A DNA stretch of 64,000 bases. Origin: Ipomoea triloba. Lineage: Eukaryota; Streptophyta; Magnoliopsida; Solanales; Convolvulaceae. The position numbers were made by a program, and so were the translations under genes. The notes beneath the pieces are model-generated. The model was not told where the DNA came from and searched no databases. It worked only from the letters and a program-made list of their open reading frames with translations. Below are positions 57,708-64,000 of the stretch, piece after piece. The DNA is taken from assembly GCF_003576645.1 (NCBI RefSeq), contig NC_044916.1, positions 14,560,574 to 14,624,573 on the forward strand. Reading direction: 5' to 3'. Position 1 is the first letter of the stretch; every line of letters begins with the position of its first letter.

Positions 57708-57712
57708 TAAAC
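57708..57712. repeat. Left target-site duplication (TAAAC) of element Z
   Basis: TAAAC before TGATATG; its partner is at 63762-63766. Confidence 0.85.
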
Positions 57713-57998
57713 TGATATGAAATAATATCACATGTAATCCATTGTATGGAAATAATATGAACAATTGAGAAAAGATACATCCAGTAGCTCCCAATTACTC
57801 TTTTATTCATTAATCTTGAATAGATGTAGAGAGAAGGGAGAGAGCAAGGCTTCTTTTTAGAGAGAGAGTCTAGAGCCGGAAAAAGTCCCTTACACGAGAG
57901 GTCAAGGTCCATTATATAGGATGGGCTAATACCCGTATTCGCATACAGTCTACGTATCAAATACTTAGGGCCGTATACCCGGGGTATATTCCCTATCA
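57713..57998 (-). repeat. Element Z 3' LTR
   Basis: 286 bases, TGATATGAAATAATATC to ATTCCCTATCA. Lacks the internal duplications of the right LTR. Confidence 0.85.
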
Positions 57999-58011
57999 AG
58001 TAGCCCCCCGA
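57999..58011 (-). other. Element Z polypurine tract
   Basis: TCGGGGGGCTACT on the - strand, directly before the LTR start TGATAGGG. Confidence 0.75.
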
Positions 58012-58090
58012 GTCCGAGCCCTGACGTCGAGTCAACAAGGAAGGGGTCGGGCTGGAAGACTGGCCTTACGGTCCGGGACTTACGCTAGTT

Positions 58091-58304
58091 GCCTCGTTAA
58101 AAACCTTGGGCTAAGAAAAAATCCAGTGGGAAAAAATCCTAGCTAAGGAAAAAAGAGCACAACTCCAAGCGCCAATGAGGAAGAGTTCGAGCTAGGGAAC
58201 TGACCGTATAGTATGTGACCTGCGCCGATTGCCTCGTTAAAAACCTTAGGCCAAGAAAAAACCCAGTGGGAAAAAATTTTGGCTAAGGAAAAAAGAGCAC
58301 AACC
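58091..58304 (-). repeat. Two direct repeats, period 140
   Basis: A block with GCCTCGTTAAAAACCTT and CCAGTGGGAAAAAAT begins at 58091 and again at 58231. Confidence 0.85.
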
Positions 58305-58439
58305 TTCAAGCGGCCTTTTGGACTATAAGGGTCGTCCGAACTCTACCGATCAAGGGATCGGTTTCAAGATACGATCAATAGGTCGAATTTTGCCGATCTA
58401 GGGATCAGGTTTCACCAATCAAGGGATTGGATTTATTCA

Positions 58440-58680
58440 AGGCGGAATGCCGACCTAGCGAGTTGAACTGGTCCCGGGCTAACTGTGCCAGTGATGGCAA
58501 TGCCGGTCTAATCGGGCTTACAATGCCAGTGGTGGTAGTGTCGACCTAACCGGACTTAATTGCCTACTATGTAGGACTTACGCCGAGATATGGTCTCGGG
58601 CTCAACGTGCCGATGGTGGCGATGCCAACCTAATCGGGCTTAAGGCGCCGGTAGTGGTAATGCCGACCTAACCGGACTTA
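58440..58680. repeat. Diverged short tandem repeats
   Basis: Five or so units of about 36 bases built on GTGCCRGTGGTGGYRATGCC and CTAAYCGGRCTTA (R = A/G, Y = C/T). Confidence 0.75.
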
Positions 58681-58766
58681 GCACACGACTAATCTATATA
58701 TATGACCGTGTACAATTTACAAAGAAAAGCAAACGAGGGTAATTCTTCCTCGGTGCAAAGAGTGTA

Positions 58767-59036
58767 GTTTTTTCCTACTTTTTGGTCGTAGCGTTTTTTT
58801 CCGACCGCCGTCGTAATAGATCGGTTCGAGGACCGAGCGGGCACCTTACTCCCGTAGTTTTTTCTGACTTTTCGGTCATTGCGTTTTTTCCCGACCGCCG
58901 TCGTAACAGATCGGTTCAAGGGCCGAGCGGGCACCTTACTCCCGTAGTTTTTTCCAACTTTTCGGTCGTAGCATTTTTTCCGACCGTCATCGTAATTGAA
59001 TGGTTCGAGGACCATAAACGGGCACCTTACTCCCGT
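58767..59036. repeat. Three tandem repeats, period ~90
   Basis: Units start AGTTTTTTCC at 58767, 58856 and 58946 and contain CGACCGCCGTCGTAA and GGGCACCTTACTCCCGT. Confidence 0.88.
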
Positions 59037-59385
59037 AGTGGGCACCTTGCTCCCACAAAGATCGGTCCGAGGACCATAACGGGCACCTTGCTCCCGTAGT
59101 GGGCACCTTGCTCCCACAAAGATCGGTCCGAGGACCATAACGGGCACCTTGCTCCCGTAGTGGGCACCTTACTCCCACAAAGATCGGTCCGAGGACCATA
59201 ACGGGCACCTTGCTCCCGTAGTGGGCACCTTACTCCCACAAAGATCGGTCCGAGGACCATAAACGGGCACCTTACTCCCACAAAAATCGGTCCGAGGACC
59301 ATAAACGGGCACCTTGCTCCCGTAGTGGGCACCTTACTCCCACAAAAATCGGTCCGGGGACCATAAACGGGCACCTTGCTCCCGT
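59027..59385. repeat. Minisatellite, period ~61
   Basis: Units of GGGCACCTTGCTCCCGTAG, GGGCACCTTRCTCCCACAAA and GATCGGTCCGAGGACCATAA repeat about five times (GTAGTGGGCACC near 59035, 59096, 59157, 59218 and 59323). Each unit holds the same GGGCACC phrase twice, so the array has a nested structure. An ORF through it on the - strand just repeats the same peptide. Confidence 0.9.
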
Positions 59386-59639
59386 TGCGTTTTTCCGACC
59401 GCCGTCGTGATTTAATTATAGCGAGATCTGACCTCGGGATTACAATGCCGGTGGTGGATCGACCGACCTGACCAGACTTATTACATAGACTCTACTATTA
59501 CAATTTTCTAAGTATGGGCCTATAACTTATACAATTTACAATTTAGGCCATACATTTAGAAAGCTATAAATAGTACAATTTACAATGTAAGACTAAACTA
59601 ATAATCTTATAAATTCTAAAAACGAAAGTCTACTCTTGC

Positions 59640-61422
59640 ATTTTTCAATGTTTGCATGCAGCATGTGATTGCTCTTTGAATTTTCCCAATTCCAATTTGC
59701 CTTTTGTTTTTGTTTTACCTTTTTCCCAAAGCTCACTTAATTCACACGCAGCAAGTTCAGATTGTCAGCAACCATCTTTGTCATCTTACGGCACCACCAC
59801 CCACAACGACCAATAATATTACGGAGGGTGAATTGTTTGTCTCCACTTGGTTTATTGCATTCCACCATCACTAACAGGAAGCCTGTAACCGAAGGGGGGT
59901 CTCACAATAGCAGATGTGCAACGCTTCATCATCAGTGGAGGACACATACAAGGCCGTAGGATGTTCAAGAATTTCGCAGCCGTGTAGGGAAGCTCGAATA
60001 GTGACAGACTGGCCAATTGAAGTAACATAGCATTTTATGTTTTTCTCGCAGCTTGGGAGGATGATCAACGAATAGGTGATTGGGAATTTTCCGCTCGTTC
60101 TTTTAGCTCTGGGCGTACATAGATGCGACAGCTTTGGATGGCCACCCAAACGGGATGCGCATGGCTGAAGAATCCGGTCAGTCCGAGGTAACCGACCATG
60201 CCACCGGGAAACTTGCCGCAACTGTCGGAGGACTCATCTACAATATCGAGCTAGAAGATGTCATAAAGATACAAAGAGCTGACCTATGCCTGACCGAGAA
60301 CCCTTCCCAACTCAAGTTGGTTAACTAAATTTATAATTTTTGCGATCACTTCCCGGTCAAATTGAGTAGACTTTTACTGGGAGAATAGCGTGACCGGAGA
60401 AGTCTGGAATCGCCCTGCATGCTGCGCCGCCTTGGTTAATTGAAATTGTTGACATGATCAGTGAGAATCAATACTGATGGAAACCATATGAAACTGCCAA
60501 CATCCATCTGATTGGTTTTGGGACGCATGTATGCTTGAAAACTGACGATAGGTTCAGGGGAAGATCGCGAAAATGGCGACTGCTCGGGAATTTGTTTACG
60601 TACACAGGAGCTCGGCAACACTCTGGATGGCATGCATGCATGCAAGCTTGACAACACTCTGGCTTAGACTGTCGGAGGTTCGTCCATCTCAGTCGACGTG
60701 ATCGGACCATGGTCGATGATCAGAACCGAACCAGGAGATCCAGACAATGTGTGCATACTCATTTTCCTCCTTATTTTGCAACTTTCCTTTTCTATCTCTT
60801 TTCACTATCTTGAATTTTGCGCTTCACCGCCATTATCCACCAACCAGCTTGCATGCATTCATTGAATTTCCTATTGGACCGCCCACACCCTCCATTAGAA
60901 GAGAGCTTCGCCACTACGGAGATAAAGGGGAAGCTGGCGGACGAGAGCCATTACTGGATCGGCGTGGAAACGCAATGGCGAGCGGCGACGATGCATGGCG
61001 AAGATCGCGGGGTTGGAATCTTCGGCGGCGTGACCAATTCGCGCCGGACTGCGGCTGCTCTGGCTAGGATTTGAGGAATATAGAGTGAAATGCAACACCA
61101 GGATGTAACTCCTCAAACCCGCTCTCTGAAATAAATTCAAGAGGAAAACCAAAATAACATAGCAGTCCGTCAGCCGCGAGGAATTCGTCACAGCCTCCAA
61201 AAAGAAGAAAAACCAGGCCAAGCACCTCCCTTCGACAACATTGGTTGCAGGTCTCTCTCAATAGACTGTAGAGACGATGACAGAATTTCTGATGGTGAAG
61301 ATGAAATCTCTCAACAGGTCAAAGAAACCAACTTCTCGTGCATGCAATAGATCCCAAATATGCAGCACCCCTTGAAAAGAAGGAGGCAATGGAAGTTTAA
61401 AGGGACACAGCTTTTCGCCGAA
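59640..61422. other. GC-richer unidentified segment inside Z
   Basis: Composition changes from AT-rich to nearly balanced, with several overlapping ORFs of 60-116 residues on both strands (for example 60221-59871 on - and 60817-61074 on +), none of which I recognise. GCATGCATGCATGC near 60631 is a short palindrome. It could be a captured host fragment or element leader. There is no splice-site or homology evidence. Confidence 0.45.
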
Positions 61423-61440
61423 TCCCCACGGACGGCGCCA
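61423..61440 (-). other. Element Z primer site, first copy
   Basis: Same as 63330-63347. It sits before a 50-base LTR stub (61443-61492) that ends at the single N 61493. Confidence 0.7.
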
Positions 61441-61493
61441 TTTGATATGAAATAATCTCACATGTAATCCATTGTATGGAAATAATATGAACN

Positions 61494-63399
61494 GTAAGAC
61501 TAAACTAATAATCTTATAAATTCTAAAAACGAAAGTCTACTCTTGCATTTTTCAATGTTTGCATGCAGCATGTGATTGCTCTTTGAATTTTCCCAATTCC
61601 AATTTGCCTTTTGTTTTTGTTTTACCTTTTTCCCAAAGCTCACTTAATTCACACGCAGCAAGTTCAGATTGTCAGCAACCATCTTTGTCATCTTACGGCA
61701 CCACCACCCACAACGACCAATAATATTACGGAGGGTGAATTGTTTGTCTCCACTTGGTTTATTGCATTCCACCATCACTAACAGGAAGCCTGTAACCGAA
61801 GGGGGGTCTCACAATAGCAGATGTGCAACGCTTCATCATCAGTGGAGGACACATACAAGGCCGTAGGATGTTCAAGAATTTCGCAGCCGTGTAGGGAAGC
61901 TCGAATAGTGACAGACTGGCCAATTGAAGTAACATAGCATTTTATGTTTTTCTCGCAGCTTGGGAGGATGATCAACGAATAGGTGATTGGGAATTTTCCG
62001 CTCGTTCTTTTAGCTCTGGGCGTACATAGATGCGACAGCTTTGGATGGCCACCCAAACGGGATGCGCATGGCTGAAGAATCCGGTCAGTCCGAGGTAACC
62101 GACCATGCCACCGGGAAACTTGCCGCAACTGTCGGAGGACTCATCTACAATATCGAGCTAGAAGATGTCATAAAGATACAAAGAGCTGACCTATGCCTGA
62201 CCGAGAACCCTTCCCAACTCAAGTTGGTTAACTAAATTTATAATTTTTGCGATCACTTCCCGGTCAAATTGAGTAGACTTTTACTGGGAGAATAGCGTGA
62301 CCGGAGAAGTCTGGAATCGCCCTGCATGCTGCGCCGCCTTGGTTAATTGAAATTGTTGACATGATCAGTGAGAATCAATACTGATGGAAACCATATGAAA
62401 CTGCCAACATCCATCTGATTGGTTTTGGGACGCATGTATGCTTGAAAACTGACGATAGGTTCAGGGGAAGATCGCGAAAATGGCGACTGCTCGGGAATTT
62501 GTTTACGTACACAGGAGCTCGGCAACACTCTGGATGGCATGCATGCATGCAAGCTTGACAACACTCTGGCTTAGACTGTCGGAGGTTCGTCCATCTCAGT
62601 CGACGTGATCGGACCATGGTCGATGATCAGAACCGAACCAGGAGATCCAGACAATGTGTGCATACTCATTTTCCTCCTTATTTTGCAACTTTCCTTTTCT
62701 ATCTCTTTTCACTATCTTGAATTTTGCGCTTCACCGCCATTATCCACCAACCAGCTTGCATGCATTCATTGAATTTCCTATTGGACCGCCCACACCCTCC
62801 ATTAGAAGAGAGCTTCGCCACTACGGAGATAAAGGGGAAGCTGGCGGACGAGAGCCATTACTGGATCGGCGTGGAAACGCAATGGCGAGCGGCGACGATG
62901 CATGGCGAAGATCGCGGGGTTGGAATCTTCGGCGGCGTGACCAATTCGCGCCGGACTGCGGCTGCTCTGGCTAGGATTTGAGGAATATAGAGTGAAATGC
63001 AACACCAGGATGTAACTCCTCAAACCCGCTCTCTGAAATAAATTCAAGAGGAAAACCAAAATAACATAGCAGTCCGTCAGCCGCGAGGAATTCGTCACAG
63101 CCTCCAAAAAGAAGAAAAACCAGGCCAAGCACCTCCCTTCGACAACATTGGTTGCAGGTCTCTCTCAATAGACTGTAGAGACGATGACAGAATTTCTGAT
63201 GGTGAAGATGAAATCTCTCAACAGGTCAAAGAAACCAACTTCTCGTGCATGCAATAGATCCCAAATATGCAGCACCCCTTGAAAAGAAGGAGGCAATGGA
63301 AGTTTAAAGGGACACAGCTTTTCGCCGAATCCCCACGGACGGCGCCATTTGATATGAAATAATCTCACATGTAATCCATTGTATGGCCATTTGATATGA
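61494..63399 (-). repeat. Second copy of 59587-61492
   Basis: Offset 1907, and translations are identical wherever compared. It starts immediately after the single N at 61493 and overlaps the LTR start on the right. Most likely an assembly overlap. Confidence 0.85.
63330..63347 (-). other. Element Z primer binding site
   Basis: TGGCGCCGTCCGTGGGGA on the - strand, two bases inside the LTR. The first nine bases match the tRNA-Asp 3' end complement and the rest only partly, a form I associate with Tat-lineage elements. Confidence 0.7.
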
Positions 63400-63761
63400 A
63401 ATAATCTCACATGTAATCCATTGTATGGAAATAATATGAACAATTGAGAAAAGATACATCCAGTAGCTCCCAATTACTCTTTTATTCAAGAAAAGATACA
63501 TCCAGTAGCTCCCAATTACTCTTTTATTCATTAATCGATACATCCAGTAGCTCCCAATTACTCTTTTATTCATTAATCATGAATAGATGTAGAGAGAAGG
63601 GAGAGAGCAAGGCTTTTTTTTAGAGAGAGAGTCCAGAGCCGGAAAAAGTCCCTTACACGAGAGGTCAAGGTCCATTATATAGGATGGGCTAATACCCGTA
63701 TTTGCATGCAGTCTACGTATCAAATACTTAGGGCCGTATACCCGGGGTATATTCCCTATCA
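63350..63761 (-). repeat. Element Z 5' LTR with internal duplications
   Basis: 412 bases versus 286 in the left LTR. The start is repeated (63350-63387 and 63388 on), and a unit with ATACATCCAGTAGCTCCC occurs three times (63455, 63495, 63539). Confidence 0.85.
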
Positions 63762-63766
63762 TAAAC
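63762..63766. repeat. Right target-site duplication (TAAAC) of element Z
   Basis: TAAAC after CCCTATCA; its partner is at 57708-57712. Confidence 0.85.
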
Positions 63767-64000
63767 GTAAAAGTGAATAAAAGTAAATAAAGAAATAAAG
63801 GGCGGAACCCCACGCACAGGAAACCTAATGTTTTCAATGGGACCATCAACTTATTGACTCTCTAAAATGTGATGTGAGATCCACAGCTAATTTGAAGTCT
63901 ATAAATGAAAATAGAATGGTCTAAAAGCGTAAAAGGGTTTAGAGATTAGTCTAATCCCCACCAACTTTATGAACGCAAACCATTGATGAAAGAGAAAAAT
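63767..64000. other. Flank right of element Z
   Basis: AT-rich start (GTAAAAGTGAATAAAAG) consistent with the sequence left of Z, so probably element Y or its neighbour continues. No gene is visible before the window ends. Confidence 0.4.

Larger units (their letters stand above)
54702..57712 (-). mobile_element. Element Y: second X-like non-autonomous LTR element, partial
   Basis: On the - strand it has an LTR (56004-54702, TGATAAGCTC start, TGTCA end) preceded by a polypurine-like AAGTGTGAAAACT and an interior without ORFs. Part of the interior (56280-56900) is a diverged counterpart of 8040-8480 in X: the same order of phrases such as GTGGGAACGATG, GAGCTCCATGC and GTGCAATGG. Its 5' half is not in the window or is lost. 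Element Z splits it at 57712. Confidence 0.65.
57713..63761 (-). mobile_element. Element Z: non-autonomous Tat-type LTR element
   Basis: Flanked by TAAAC and by short LTRs with TGATA...TATCA ends (57713-57998 and 63350-63761). On the - strand the primer site is next to the right LTR and a G-rich polypurine tract next to the left LTR. The interior has no gag or pol. It has four tandem-repeat zones near the 3' end and a GC-richer segment of unknown origin. The phrase GCCTCGTTAAAAACCTTGG and the long variable arrays are typical of Tat-lineage 3' regions. The central 1.9 kb appears twice because of the joint at 61493. Confidence 0.75.

Noticed and set aside
58689..59374. Repeat-bearing ORFs on the - strand, and the idea of a CRISPR-like array
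   Set aside because: Units are tandem without unique spacers and lie in a Tat element 3' region. The peptides only mirror the DNA repeat.
59871..60221. Possible host gene on the - strand in element Z (and its copy at 61778-62128)
   Set aside because: No motif recognised, overlapping ORFs on the other strand, no start or splice evidence; described only as an unidentified segment.

Overview
This window is repeat-rich angiosperm (probably eudicot) nuclear DNA. It is almost entirely nested LTR retrotransposons. I find no intact host gene, no tRNA or rRNA gene, no CRISPR array and no bacterial-type operon. The evidence for a plant source is the mix of families: Athila-like, Tekay-type chromovirus and Tat-lineage Ty3/gypsy elements, a Sirevirus-type Ty1/copia element, and a probable MULE carrying a plant RNase H-like gene fragment.

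The insertions can be ordered from target-site duplications (TSDs) and LTR ends that I could read. A degenerate Tat gag/protease fragment with tandem repeats (1-2130) and an AT-rich spacer holding a foldback repeat (2524-2857) come first. Element X follows on the + strand: 5' LTR 3719-5186, tRNA-Asp-type primer binding site 5189-5206, broken gag-like ORF 5419-7382. X is split by an Athila-like element on the - strand (8565-54127, TSD GGGTA on both sides) and resumes at 54128. Inside Athila lies a Tekay-type chromovirus on the + strand (18108-50713). Inside its 5' LTR lies a Sirevirus on the - strand (21246-39409, TSD GAGAG). Its 3' LTR is split by a MULE-like insertion (from 45943) that itself carries a solo Sirevirus LTR (46666-48306, TSD GGCGT). 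The 3' LTR of X is then split by element Y on the - strand (from 54702), a distant relative of X. Y is split by a non-autonomous Tat-type element Z (57713-63761, TSD TAAAC).

The Sirevirus is the best preserved element. It has gag and pol in adjacent frames, and between pol and the 3' LTR, where some Sireviruses have an envelope-like gene, a 1157-codon intact accessory ORF plus a second, diverged and broken copy. The predicted protein shows no membrane segment. It has a conserved-looking N-terminal domain, a basic segment, a long acidic repeat-bearing middle and coiled-coil stretches near the C-terminus. The whole element, LTRs and coding regions alike, is studded with a short CTCTCGA / TCGAGAG motif that occurs in both orientations and in all three codon phases. 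This is the least explained signal in the window.

Assembly quality limits interpretation. There are four long N runs and eleven single-N joints (9741, 16946, 18022, 27610, 27985, 40802, 45810, 47157, 49696, 49838, 61493). Several joints sit exactly at the edge of an apparently perfect 0.8-1.9 kb duplication, so those duplications are probably assembly products. A 2.8 kb inverted copy (10595-13443) next to an N run may be a misplaced second haplotype. All element family names come from reading motifs by eye, without database searches.
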